Shown: in pieces, positions 33,751-44,517 of the stretch
How the letters are laid out: each line of letters begins with the position of its first letter
How positions within the stretch are numbered: the first letter of the stretch is position 1
Source of the DNA: Rhodeus uyekii
Lineage: Eukaryota > Chordata > Actinopteri > Cypriniformes > Acheilognathidae
Assembly (NCBI GenBank): GCA_037043235.1
Contig: JAWRVZ010000050.1
Location: 2,134,501-2,198,500 of the forward strand
Reading direction: 5' to 3'
DNA: 64,000 nt
The notes under the pieces: generated by a model
Database searches by the model: none
What the model saw: the letters and a program-made list of their open reading frames with translations, nothing else
Told to the model about the DNA's origin: nothing
Made by a program: the position numbers and the translations under genes

Positions 33751-34670
33751 ATCAAATCCTCACAGAAACAATAAGGTTTCAGTGCTTCACTCTTGAATCT
33801 CTTAATAGATGCAGACTCTTCTCAAGTCTAGTTCAAGCTTTGTGTTTGGCATATTTGATGCACAATTTAATTTAATTTTTACAAATCTTTTATAGACATT
33901 ATTCAGAGCAGCGCGGTGAGGGACAGACATACTGTGTTTTCAGTGGCATAAACTGTATAAAGCTTTACAGACACTTTTATTTTTCCACGACTCATGTTGT
34001 CTAGAGTTTTACTGAAACTTCCTGTGAAGATTTTTTTTAGTGTTTCTTCAGCAGGACAATCAAAAATCCAAAGTTGGACATTACATTTTTGCTTAAAATT
34101 ATATTATTTTATTGGATTTGAATATTTTTTTATTAAATTAGATTTTTGATTATTTGATTATCATTATTAAAAATATGACTTTATATTAAATTTGTCAAAT
34201 GTTAAAATCTTGTTTGGGGCTTTAGGATGTTTTTTAACACTTCATTTATAGTCAAGGACAGTTTATTTTAATATCACGTGTGTGTCTTTACTGACACATT
34301 TATCATGTTAAATTCATTAAAACAGTGAATGAGTTTAAATTGAGTGTCATCTTTTCTAAAGAGTGTGTAAATAACATTAACAGGAAATTTCATATAATCA
34401 TGAGACAACTTGATTAGTCTTTTTGAAAGTTTATTTAATTTATATACAGTGAATGTAGGAAAAACTGCAATCGGAAGAGGCTTCTGATTCATTCAAAAGA
34501 GAAAACATGGACAAAATAGAAATAGAAATATTTAATTTAGTTTTAACAAAAAAAAAATCTAAATTTATTTAATAGACTATTAAATGTGTCTATTAGACTA
34601 AATCTTTCATTTAATACAGTCTTTTTCTAAGTTTTGAGTTCTTTTTTCAATATTTACTTTCGTTTCTCAG
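33751..34670. other. AT-rich intron, no recognised feature
   Basis: AT-rich sequence up to the acceptor of the first gene B Ig exon. No element was recognised. Confidence 0.45.
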
Positions 34671-34922
34671 AGAAATCTGCAGTGAATGTGAAGCCAGATC
34701 CACCGAAGACGGTCACTCTCAGATGTGACACTGAAGGACGAGACACTCAGTGGAAGTACAGCTGGTTTAAAGATGGAAACACTTTTTATTCATATACAAC
34801 AACAACATCAGCAGCAGCAGCAGAGATCAGTTTCACAGCTGATAATACGAATTCCAGTGGTGAATACAGATGTGAAGCAGAGAGATCAGACATCAGTGAT
34901 GGTGTTTCACTGAATGTATCAG
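34671..34922 (+). CDS. FCRL-like gene B, Ig-domain exon 1 (type A variant, shortened A strand)
   Basis: This 252-bp phase-1/phase-1 exon runs from acceptor CGTTTCTCAG to donor GTGAGT. The domain begins EKSAVNVKPDPPKTVTLRC; compared with the A-type exons at 1996 and 36305, about six residues before the first cysteine (the VFRGE region) are missing. Cysteines lie in TLRC and EYRC and the tryptophan in YSWFKDG. A run of GCA codons at about 34810-34822 gives an AAAA stretch after SYTTTTS, probably in a loop. It should encode the N-terminal domain of mature gene B. Confidence 0.83.
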
Positions 34923-35772
34923 GTGAGTCTTCATATTCACATCTAATTAATTATCATTTACAGTCTGTACTTGTGGTTCAGTACTTTTCTTCTTCTCTTC
35001 TGTATCATCTGTTCTTTACAGGACTGAAGTTATTCACCGTTAATCATGATTCTCTCAGATGAACAACAGCAGAAGGTGTTTGATTACAGATACTGTTATC
35101 ACCAGTGTTTTTGTAACTTTACATACATGTCTGTATACAAATTTGAATTACTGTAATTTGGCAATGTCATAATACTTAAAATAACAGCTGACTCTATTAT
35201 TTACAGATATTGTTTGTAAATTTATAGAGTTGAGAACAATGTAAAAAAAAATGCTCTTGTTTTTTTACAATGTAGTTTAACAACTCGAACTAAGTTACAA
35301 ACGCTAAAAATCACAAGATAAAGACAAGTTTAGAAAATATGCAACCCGTGGTAAATATAAAAGTAGCCAAATTTACAATTTACAGTTGACAAAAAAAATA
35401 TGATTCTTTAACTCATAATAATGAGAAACCTTCTCGTAGCGATATAATAAATCTCATACTAATGAGAAACGTGTAAATGCGAGATCACCGCAAACGTTAC
35501 ATTCTCTCTTAATGAAAACTCATCATAGATATTAAATAAAATAACTTACAATTTAACTTACAATTAAAATAAAATTCACAGTTTCATGTGTTTCATGTTA
35601 TTTTGTCTCTGTCATTTAAAAAAAAAATCATTAGATTTCAAAAACAAAGGAAAAATCTGTAAAATAAACTAGTAAAATAACATTTTTCCCAGTGTATTCC
35701 CGATATTGTTTTTGGTGGCTGATGCTGAAATCTTAGACAGCAGTTTGTTTATAATAGCATTTCATGTGAAAC

Positions 35773-35807
<35 letters not shown>

Positions 35808-36304
35808 CACGATTCAAACATTAGTATATGTTATTAATGTCAGGTTTGGTTCTGGTTTCAGTTTGTTTTCTTGGACTCTTTAGGGTTTGTTACTCAACAG
35901 TGATTTACTAAAAACCTCCTTTTCATTTGTGTTTTTCACACATCGACAGTTTAGTAAAGCTCTTACAAATAATTACACAAATGTGTTACAGAATCAATAA
36001 CTCAAAGCAGCTCCTGTCAGGATTGTGTTTCTTTAGTTGATTTATCATTCTTATGTGTTTGTTTATTGTGCTTTAATTCAGTTTAGTCTTGATTGTTTCA
36101 TAATTTGTTTCCTAGTTCATTCCTTTCTTACATCTGTGTGTTATTAATGCCTGTTGTGTTCAGTTCCTCATCATTGTGTGTGTAAGTGTGTGAAACCACA
36201 ACAAATCTTGAATATCAGCCTGTTTTTCACACAAGGACATTTTGAGTTAATAATGCAGATCATGATTCTGTGATTCATTTTCAATATTCACTTCTGTTTC
36301 TCAG
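34923..36304 (+). other. intron with shared A-type flank (35844-36304) and a CA microsatellite
   Basis: An (AC)n run lies at 35770-35810. From 35844 the sequence matches 1409-1995. Between 35100 and 35770 it is AT-rich and unrecognised. Confidence 0.6.
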
Positions 36305-36532
36305 TGAAAGCTGCAGTGAAGGTGAATCCAGATCAGCGTGTGTTCAGTGAAGAGACGGTCACTCTCACATGTGACATTCAGGGAGGACAAGGACAGTGGA
36401 CGTACAGCTGGTTTAGAGATGGTTCACGCGTCTCACACACAGAGAGAGACATCACTGTGTCTGATGGAGAGAAATACAGATGTGAAGCAAAGAGATCAGG
36501 CATCACTGATTCTGTTACACTGACTGTATCAC
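36305..36532 (+). CDS. FCRL-like gene B, Ig-domain exon 2 (type A)
   Basis: This 228-bp phase-1/phase-1 exon runs from acceptor GTTTCTCAG to donor GTGAGT. It is a near copy of the exon at 1996 (KAAVKVNPDQRVF, TVTLTCDIQGGQGQWTYSW). It is 24 bp shorter in the central loop (GSRVSHTERDITVS replaces a longer segment), and SEET replaces RGET before the first cysteine. Core cysteines in TLTC and KYRC are retained. Flanking introns match those of the gene A exon on both sides. Confidence 0.86.
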
Positions 36533-37109
36533 GTGAGTCTTCATATTCACATCTGATTAATGATCATTTAAAATCAGTATTTCTTCTTCTCGTCTGTATG
36601 ATCTGTTCTTCAGAGGACTGCAGTTATTCACCGTTAGTCATGAATCTCTCAGATGAAGAACAGCAGAAGGTGTTTGATTACAGATACTGTTATCAGAAAT
36701 GTTGAGAGTGAAACTGAAGTGAGTTTATAGAGCAGGGGTTGGTGACGTTCGACACACACAGTTCACTGGATTGTGAGTAAAAGTGAGAGAGAAGAATGTG
36801 TTTCATTCAGATAAAGAACCTCCTCCTTCATTCAGATCCACAGTTTGAGGAAATCGCTCGTCATAGTAACAGCGTGTTTTATTAAGATAAGAGTTATAAA
36901 TAGTCCTAAATAGATTCCTGTGAAATATTCCACACACATCGAGCTGATGCATGTAAAGCTCTGTTCACACACACACCTGATGAGAGCGTTATTTCACATT
37001 AGCATTAGTGGATCACAATATTGATCACATTTTATGTTTACAAGCAACACAGGTCTGTAATGAATAGCGTCTCCCAGTGATCAGGAGATGCTGTTACACT
37101 CAAGCCCGC

Positions 37110-37140
<31 letters not shown>

Positions 37141-37482
37141 ATTTGTACAGACTGGGAAGTGTTTGAGGAGGTTTGAACTGTTGAGGACTTAAACTTTTAC
37201 TGATTACATTCAATTCTGATTGGACTCATTGATACCAGTAAATACTATGAGAACATGTTCAGAACCGTGGATTAATTGATCCTCTCGAGCCTCAAGTTTG
37301 ACATTTGTGTTTTTTTCAGCTGCTTATAAACAAATTAATGGCAAACGTGTCGTTACACTGTATTCAGCATGAACAGAGTACAATAATATATGAGAAACAT
37401 GCATGAAGATGTTTGAATTTGTTTATTGAAAAAATAAAAACATTTAAGTTACTGAAATAAGGCCATAAAACACACCCTAAAA
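36533..37482 (+). other. intron, shared 3' A-type flank then (GT)n
   Basis: The first 370 bases match the intron after the exon at 1996. A (GT)n microsatellite lies at 37110-37138. The stretch ends at the target duplication GTGTG of the LTR element. Confidence 0.6.
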
Positions 37483-38259
37483 GTGTGTGTCAGGGTTCTG
37501 CCACATTCGGTCTAGTCATTTCTTGGTTTTGTGGCAGAGCTCTGACACTACCGTAATGTCTCGTGTTTGATGTGTGTGCGCGCGGCTTGTCTGTGTAACG
37601 TCTTATGTGCGGGTTATGATGTCTGATCCCGAGACTGGTCTTGTCTAGTTTCGGTTGTGGATCGGGATTCGGGCATTCATAACTCGTTTGTTCGTCCTTG
37701 TCGTGAGCTCATGAGAACAGGTGTTTACACTCGTTCTTGCGAGCTCTATGTCATGTAAGTGGGCGCGGTTTCAAGCCTTGCGCGAGCCGCGCCTGCTCTC
37801 GTCCGTGTGTTTATCTTTGTTGTTGTGTATTGTCACGCGCAGTTTGGTTGTCACCAGCTGCGCGTCGTCTGTGTTTAATTGTCTGCATGTTCATGTCTTG
37901 TCTGTTACCCCGCCCGTCTTGTTTCATTGTCATTAGTTTGATTTTCTTCCAGCTGTGTTTCTTCTCTATTGCTTTTCCTCCTGTGTATTTAGTCTCCTCA
38001 TGTCTGCCGTCCTGTGCTGCTTCGTTGTCCTTTGTATGCTGTGTTGAGTCTTGTCAAGTTCTAGTCTAGTTCCAGTCAAGTTCAGTCTTAGTCAGTTTTT
38101 TTCCCCACGGGGTAGTTTTGTTTGTGTTTTTGTTCTGGTTTACAATAAACTCTCTCTTCCCCTTGCGATTGAGTCCTCGCTCTCTCCCAAAACGTGACAG
38201 AACGAAGCAGCCAAATGAGGACTCAGCGGGGAAAGGGATTCCGTTCTCCTCCAGCCACC

Positions 38260-38940
38260 ATGGACTCCAGCCTGCCATTCCATCTGATGCTGCAGTCTAA
38301 TATTCTGAGTTCCCTCCGTCAATACGGCGCAGAGTTAAAGTCTTTTGCCCAGAAGTTCAGCCTTAATGCAGCGGGGCTGGAGTTCAGTGAGGCGGTACTC
38401 AAGGATGTCTTCAATGCCGCCCTGGATGAGCCCCTCAGCTGGAGGAGGATGAGGGAGTTGGAACATTTGGATTTTTGGGAGTTTGTGGAATCCCTCACCA
38501 CACCCTCCATGGTTCCGGCTCCAGAGGAGTTTCTGGTGGCTGCAGTGCTCCCAGAGGAGTCCAAGGACACAGCAGCCGCTAATCCTCGCACACGGGAGGA
38601 GGAGGAAAAAGAGGGCCTCCTCTCCTTCAAACGGCCAGGAGGCCGTTGCCCTAGAGACTGCTGCTGGCCAAGAGGCCGTCGCCCTAGAGCTTGCTGCTGG
38701 CCAGGAGGAGCCCGTTGTGGTCCAGGAGGCCGTCCCAGAGGCCGCAGTAATCCAGGAGGCCGTCCCGGAGTTCGCCCCACCAGAGCCGACAGACTGTACG
38801 CCGCCTCTTCGCCCTCGCAAGCGGCGGAGGAAGAAGAGGGCTTCCTCCGGTCCGCAAAACCCACCGGTCCACCGGCCCTGCCGGTGCCGCCCAAGCGGCT
38901 CCCAGATTTGCCTGAACTCGCAGAACGTCTAAATCTATGA
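38260..38940 (+). CDS. gag-like protein of the L1 LTR element
   Basis: The ATG at 38260 sits in CCACCATGG, an ideal start context; upstream in-frame starts at 38194 and 38215 are weaker. The first ~75 residues (MDSSLPFHLMLQSNILSSLR through LDFWEFVESL) form a helix-rich, tryptophan-containing segment that may be a capsid-like or assembly domain; I do not recognise the family. From about 38640 a 22-66-base minisatellite built on CCAGGAGGCCGTC gives a low-complexity region. There an alternative frame reads more naturally (EAVALE and AAGQE repeats), so a frameshift is likely. No zinc knuckle was seen. Confidence is in the frame being element-encoded, not in function. Confidence 0.55.
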   Translation: MDSSLPFHLMLQSNILSSLRQYGAELKSFAQKFSLNAAGLEFSEAVLKDVFNAALDEPLSWRRMRELEHLDFWEFVESLTTPSMVPAPEEFLVAAVLPEESKDTAAANPRTREEEEKEGLLSFKRPGGRCPRDCCWPRGRRPRACCWPGGARCGPGGRPRGRSNPGGRPGVRPTRADRLYAASSPSQAAEEEEGFLRSAKPTGPPALPVPPKRLPDLPELAERLNL

Positions 38941-39714
38941 GACCGTCCAGACCTGCGAGACCGTCCAGACCACCCTGTCCTGCCTGAGCTCCATGTCTGT
39001 TCAGATCCTCTAGACCTCCCAGAGCCTCAACCGGTCCTGCCTAACCCATCCAAGTCTCCAGTCCTTCTGGTACCGCCCTGGCCACCTACCGAGACTCTTG
39101 ATCTGCCGGAGCCGGCCTGCCTCACCCCTCCAGCACCGCCTGACCCACCAGCCTTGTCTGAGCCTGCCTGGCTCGTTCCCCCGGCTCCGCCATGGCCACC
39201 TGCCGGTAACCCTCTCCTCCCTGAGCCACCCTGGCTCAACCCTCCAGTTCCTCCCCCTGGACTCTGTGTTTGACTTTTTCTTTTTTTTTTTCATGTGGTA
39301 TGTTGGACATTCTGAGTTATTCGTTTTCCATGATGAACTGAGGTCTATTTTGCGTAGTTTTTCTTCACGATGCTTGGGGACAGTTTGAGTTAACATATTT
39401 CTTGACTTTTTGAGGATTTTTCATGATGTTGGTTTTGCGGACTGTTTGCGTTACTCTTCTACATCATGCTTGGGGAATGTTTTTGAGTTGACATTTTGAG
39501 GACTTTTTTTTTTTCATGATGTTGGCTGCAGAACTGTTTATCTTGCTTGCTTGTGTTTGCCTGCCTTGTCTTCCCTCCCTTGTCTTGGTGTTTATTTTAT
39601 TTATTTTTTCTCCCCTTTGTCTTGTTTGCTTTTGTCTTGTGGGTCTCTGTTTTCTTGTCTTGTGTGGGGTTCCTCGTAGGGACGCAGGGTGGCGCCCCTT
39701 TAGAGGGGGGGTAG
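38941..39714 (+). other. 3' part of the L1 element interior
   Basis: Proline-codon-rich repeats (CCGCCTGACCCACC, CCTGCCTGGCT) continue to about 39270, then T-rich sequence with two similar blocks around TTCATGATG... and GCTTGGGGA. It ends in the polypurine tract. No enzyme domain was found on either strand. Confidence 0.6.
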
Positions 39715-40569
39715 TCTCAGGGTTCTGCCACATTCGGTCTAGTCATTTCTTGGTTTTGTGGCAGAGCTCTGACACTACCGTAATGTCTTGTGTTTGATGT
39801 GTTCTCGTGTCACTCGTTCTTGCGAGCTCTATGTCATGTGAGTGGGCGCGGTTTCAAGCCTTGCGCGAGCCGTGCCTGCTCTTGTCCGTGTGTTTATGTT
39901 TGACACGCGGTTCGCTTTCCATCGCCGCATGCTTTGTTGTTGTGTGTTGTCACGCGCAGTTTGGTTGTCACCAGCTGCGCGTCGTCTGTGTTTAATTGTC
40001 TGCATGTTCATGTCTTGTCTGTTACCCCACCCGTCTTGTTTCATTGTCATTAGTTTGATTTTCTTCCAGCTGTGTTTCTTCTCTATTGCTTTTCCTCCTG
40101 TGTATTTAGTCTCCTCATGTCTGCCTTCCTGTGCTGCTTCGCTGTCCTTTGTATGCTGTGTTGAGTCTTGTCAAGTTCTAGTCTAGTTCCAGTCAAGTTC
40201 AGTCTTAGTCAGTTTTTTCCCCACGGGGTACTTTTGTTTGTGTTTTTGTTCTGGTTTACAATAAACTCTCTCTTCCCCTTGCGATTGAGTCCTCGCTCAC
40301 TACTAAAACCCTGACAGTGTGTCTACAATAACTTTGAGAACTCAGTTTTGTGATCGAGTTTTTGCTTCATAATGTGAAAATCATCCTGTCCTTCAAATGA
40401 GAAAATATATCATTTATATTTCGTAACACATTTTGCTGATAAAGCCCATATGAGTCTGTGTGAATGATCCTGAATAATGCAGTGATTCACACATGAGACA
40501 ATGAGCAGGAACTGCCTTTGAGCCGCAGCAGATGTTTAATGATAACTTCTGTTTGTTCATTTCTTACAG

Positions 40570-40824
40570 TGAAACCTAAAGCTGTTCTGAATGTTCAGCC
40601 GAATCCATCACAGATATTCAGAGGAGAGAATGTTACTCTCACATGTGACTTACAGGGGGAAGGATGGAGATACAGATGGTGGTGTGATGGAGAGCAAACA
40701 TCTAAAGAGAAAGAGTTCAAGATCACAGCAGAGAAAACACAGGAGTGCAGGTGTTTCGGCTGCAGAGGATCAGGATCATATTTCTACTCTGGTTGGAGTG
40801 ATAAAGTGACTCTGAATGTATCGG
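40570..40824 (+). CDS. FCRL-like gene B, Ig-domain exon 3 (type B, one cysteine lost)
   Basis: This 255-bp phase-1/phase-1 exon runs from acceptor TTTCTTACAG to donor GTGAGT. It begins VKPKAVLNVQPNPSQIFRGE and is almost identical to the exon at 42947. Cysteines are in TLTC, RWWC, ECRC and FGC, but the final cysteine found in the other B exons (YFCS) is tyrosine here (YFYS). That leaves five cysteines, so one may be unpaired or free for an intermolecular bond. Confidence 0.86.
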
Positions 40825-41654
40825 GTGAGTGATCATCACTGACTCACATCAGCATCTGCTCATATTGAATATTAAATGTTTTCTTTGTGTTGGAATAAGG
40901 GATGTAATTCCAGATCATTCATTCGATTGATGAAATGAAGGAGTGTTTGGATGGTTTTATTTTAAATGGAGGTTATTGTTGTTGTTTCATATTCTGTCAT
41001 CCTGCTGCTCGTTGTGTTATTGCATATTAAACACAATCTCAAAGTGCTCAACGTCACACCGCATTAATACTGAGACACTGAACAACAAAGATTTGCTTAC
41101 AAGAGAAATAAATTGTTAGCAGGAAAATCATCATGACCTTGAAAACATTTGCATTCATGCTGAACGAGAGCCCAAACATTTCAATTAAGCCACAGCATCT
41201 CAATAAGATTCAGACTGAGAGTAATGCAGTGCTTCTCAAACTTTTAATACTGGACACACTTAACATCTCCAACCATCTCCACAGTCCTCAAATGATTATG
41301 ATTGTTAACCTTTTTTTTTTAAATAACATTTGTCAGCTATTTATTTATTTGTAATAATATTTGTCAGCTAAAATAACATCTTGTCAGTTATTTTCATTTG
41401 CTTTCATTTATACTCAAACACTAGTTGTTCAAATCTCATTGCCTTAAACATATTTCAGAATATAAGTAGAAACTTTCTCACAATGACTTATTGTCTGGCA
41501 CTTGTACGCATGCGTAGAGAAGCAGAGAGTTACTCTAGCGACACCTGCTGGCCAAAGTGTGTTAATGCGAGATCACAGCAAAAACGGCACATACGTTTTC
41601 TAAGTTAAAGTCAGTATAATATACAAAGCGCAACCCACAGTAATATCAGTATCA
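40825..41654 (+). other. intron after B exon 3, shared with the intron after 42947
   Basis: The first 340 bases match 43202-43560 closely, showing that the two B exons arose by a recent tandem duplication including intron. The remainder is AT-rich. Confidence 0.7.
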
Positions 41655-41784
41655 GGGGGTGCGAGTATGGGCGACATCTGCTTTCACTTTCACTTTAAAA
41701 AGTCACCATTTTAACCAATTGATAATCTGAGGGGGCCGGACATGTAAATGAGGGGGCCCAAGCCCCCTCGTGGCTATGCCACTG
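41655..41784 (-). mobile_element. hAT-type MITE copy (family M1)
   Basis: The right end CCTCGTGGCTATGCCACTG matches the M1 terminus in reverse with one change. GGACATGTAAATGAGGGGGCC and TTTCACTTTCACTTT (41682-41696) are shared with the other copies. It is truncated on the left and lies in a gene B intron. Confidence 0.7.
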
Positions 41785-41799
41785 GTTTGTCACACCAGC

Positions 41800-42171
41800 T
41801 GTTATTCATCTTATGAACTGTAAAAGACTCCTTCACCCATTCATAAACTGCAAAGTCTTGATTTGCTATTGCTGTCATTCTGAGCGTTGATAATCCTGTC
41901 CTGTTTACCTGTTGCCAGTCTTGCTGTTACCCGTCTTTGATCCTGATCTGCCTGCCCTGACCTTTGCATGGATTATCGCTCGTGATTGTTTTCTGCCTGT
42001 CTTGACTACCGCCTGTACTACGATTCTGATTCTGTCTGCCCGCCTTTGTGACCCCTGCCTGTATTACCGTTTATGTATGCTCTCTATTTGTCCTGACCAT
42101 CTGCCCATACAACCACTCTTAATAAAGACAAAGCGATTGGATCCCTGCCTGTGAGTAACACCTCTGTTACA
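41800..42171 (+). mobile_element. LTR fragment related to family L3
   Basis: CTCTTAATAAAGACA, CTGACCTTTGCATGGAT and CCCGCCTTTGTGACCCCTGCC are counterparts of the reverse complement of 11637-12124. It ends CTCTGTTACA. The left end is not clean and no target duplication was found. Confidence 0.6.
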
Positions 42172-42946
42172 CTTGAGTAAAGCATTGTGTTAAAATCTTA
42201 ATTCTCAAGCTGTTCAAAATCAACGTAAACTGAAGGAATCTGAGTAACCTGATCCAGTGTGATTGTATCGCTTATAATCTGGTGTAACAACATTTCTCTG
42301 CTACACGTGCCTGTGGAAAAGAAAAGAGAGCAAAAAAAGAGGTGAAAGAGGTGAATGGACAGAACAGGTTTTTTAACATTTTTGGATTATTGAGTGTAAA
42401 AAGGGAAAGTAAATTGCTAAATAAAGCCAGCGTTTTATAGCTCAACTTTCCTTTCTTTCTCTGCCTGTTACTCTTTATCACCGCTGCCTCCACTTGCGTA
42501 ACGCGTCTTCTGATGCTTTTAGCAACAGAAGTGTCTCTGGTTAGTAATGTGAAGCTGATGTCACGCACAGAAAGGAGTCAACGTCTCTTTTAGAGAAAAA
42601 CATTTAATGGGGATGGGGTTGTTTTGGGAAAGATATAACAGTATAAAGTCAAATACAAAAATCTGCTCGTTTCTGTGTTAACTTTTGCACTCTTTCTCTG
42701 ACTTTGGCAAAATCTTCCTCTAGCGGTTATTTAACGTCGCTGCAAACAACATACATCTCAAATAGAGATGTTTGAGATCTGTTGATCAGAAATGATTTTT
42801 CTTTGCACTTCTTTCAGTGATTCTGCTTGTTATCATCAGCTGTTCATCAGTGACATTTATGCAGGTTTAGGACAGATGGAGAAAAATCACTTACTTTGAC
42901 TTTGTTAGATGTTTAATCATAACTTCTGTTTGTTCATTTCTTACAG
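42172..42946. other. intron, with B-type 5' flank in its last 120 bases
   Basis: Nothing was recognised until GTGACATTTATGCAGGTTTA, which starts the block shared with 5433-5531 and 51635-51720. Confidence 0.5.
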
Positions 42947-43201
42947 AGAAACCTAAACCTGTTGTGAATGTTCAGCCGAATCCATCACAGATATTCAGAG
43001 GAGAGAATGTTACTCTCACATGTTACTTACAGGGGGAAGGATGGAGATACAGATGGTGGTGTGATGGAGAGCAAACATCTAAAGAGAAAGAGTTCAAGAT
43101 CACAGCAGAGAAAACACAGGAGTGCAGGTGTTTCGGCTGCAGAGGATCAGGATCATATTTCTGCTCTGGTTGGAGTGATAAAGTGACTCTGAATGTGTCG
43201 G
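42947..43201 (+). CDS. FCRL-like gene B, Ig-domain exon 4 (type B)
   Basis: This 255-bp phase-1/phase-1 exon runs from acceptor TTTCTTACAG to donor GTGAGT. It begins EKPKPVVNVQPNPSQIFRGE. It differs from the exon at 40570 mainly in its first residues, in TCYLQ for TCDLQ, and in keeping the last cysteine (YFCS), giving six cysteines. The two are adjacent tandem copies. Confidence 0.86.
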
Positions 43202-43659
43202 GTGAGTGATCATCACTGACTCACATCAGCATCTGCTCACATTGAATATTAAATGTTTTCTTTGTGTTGGAATAAGGGATGTAATTCCAGATCATTCATT
43301 CGATTGATGAAATGAAGGAGTGTTTGGATGGTTTTATTTTAAATGGAGGTTATTGTTGTTGTTTCATATTCTGTCATCCTGCTGCTCGTTGTGTTATTGT
43401 ATATTAAACACAATCTCAAAGTGCTCAACGTCACACCGCATAAATACTGAGACACTGAACAACAAAGATTTGCTTACAAGAGAAATAAATTGTTATCAGG
43501 AAAATCATCATGACCTTGGAAACATTTGCATTCATGCTGAACGAGAGCCCAAACATTTAAATTAAGCAGCTCAATTTTGAATCACCATGAATTTTAAAAT
43601 ATTTCTAGATGTATTTCACAGGATATGGAATCTCTTGTTTATTTCCCACAAATCTTTAC

Positions 43660-43802
43660 AGGTCCGCCCCCTCAGATTTTCAATTGGTTAAAATGGCAAC
43701 TGTGAAAGCGAAAGTGAAAGCACATGTCGCCCGTACTGCAGCTATCGCCCACCGCACAAGGCGCTCGCAACGCACCCCACCCCCCCCCCCCCCCCCCCCC
43801 CC
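43660..43802 (+). mobile_element. hAT-type MITE copy (family M1), plus poly-C run
   Basis: It shares CCCCCTCAGATTTTCAATTGG, GAAAGCGAAAGTGAAAG (43703-43719), CACCGCACAAGGCGCTCGCA and CGCACCCCAC with the other M1 copies. It ends in a C homopolymer at 43780-43802 whose length is unreliable. The terminal CAGTGGCGTAGCC is missing. It lies in a gene B intron. Confidence 0.68.
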
Positions 43803-44099
43803 AAAATCAAACAGAACGGATATAAACAAAAAGAGGGAATAAAGTAAATAACCTAACCGATTAGAAAAAAAAATACATTTACCTTCCTTAACTCCCTGAT
43901 GAAAAACAAATACAACCAAGTTCAAATTAAATGGCAGGACACCCCTACACTCCAAAAAGTTAACACATTGCTAGGCATTGTAAAAGTGTAACAAAAAAGG
44001 TGACAATGGCCAACTTTACTCTCGCTTCGATTTACTGAAGTAACATAGATGACATAAAGGTGAGGGTTTCTATAACATAGACTGGAGGAGGGATCCAGG

Positions 44100-44517
44100 T
44101 GTCACCATTGGTCCTGTCTTTCTGTGTCTTTGTCACTTCCTTGTTACTAAGGTCATGGGTTCACTTCCCGTTGTTTCTTCCTGTATATCGTGATATCACT
44201 TCCAGCCCTTCTAGATCCTTCCACACCTTTCTAGTATCAATTACCTTGTCAGTGTCTCCAGGTGTTTCCCATGTCTGTCTCTATTAATACCCTCTTGTGT
44301 GTCCTGGTCTTTGCACAGTTGTTGATCTTGTTCTCTAGTGTGTGGATTCCTTTGTTCCGAGTCCGTAGTTCTGCTGGGTTTTGCATGACTATTGCCGTTT
44401 CTGTTTGGATTTAAAGTGGTTTTGTTTTCCGAGTTTTTTGAATTACGAGAGTATCTGTTTTGAACTCTGTTCTCCTCGCTTGCATCTCTGCATCGTACAC
44501 ACACCAGCATTGTAACA
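44100..44517 (+). mobile_element. solo LTR (family L6)
   Basis: It starts TGTCACCATTGG and ends CATTGTAACA, with a perfect 5-bp duplication CCAGG at 44095-44099 and 44518-44522. There is no internal region. It lies in a gene B intron. Confidence 0.87.

Larger units (their letters stand above)
37488..40316 (+). mobile_element. complete short (non-autonomous) LTR retrotransposon, family L1
   Basis: The 5' LTR is 37488-38199 (TGTCAGGGTT to CGTGACA) and the 3' LTR is 39715-40316 (ending AAACCCTGACA). A perfect 5-bp target duplication GTGTG flanks the whole (37483-37487 and 40317-40321). A polypurine tract, AGAGGGGGGG, sits just before the 3' LTR. AATAAA lies at 38144 and 40260 in the two LTRs. 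The 1.5-kb interior holds a gag-like frame but no protease, reverse transcriptase or integrase, so it needs enzymes from another element. The LTRs share most sequence but differ by indels: the 5' one has about 150 bp absent from the 3' one, and lacks about 36 bp found there. Confidence 0.92.

Noticed and set aside
33663..33875. Asparagine-rich frame
   Set aside because: It is the (AAT)n microsatellite read as codons.
38319..38894. A 191-codon - strand frame antisense to the L1 gag-like frame
   Set aside because: GC-rich mirror of the repeat-bearing + strand frame, without start context or motif.
42272..42568. A 98-codon - strand frame
   Set aside because: No domain, no splice context, unusual composition; lies in an intron of gene B.
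44150..44175. B-box-like sequence GGTCATGGGTTCACTTCCC suggesting a tRNA or SINE
   Set aside because: It lies inside a solo LTR with an exact target duplication, and no A box precedes it at tRNA spacing.
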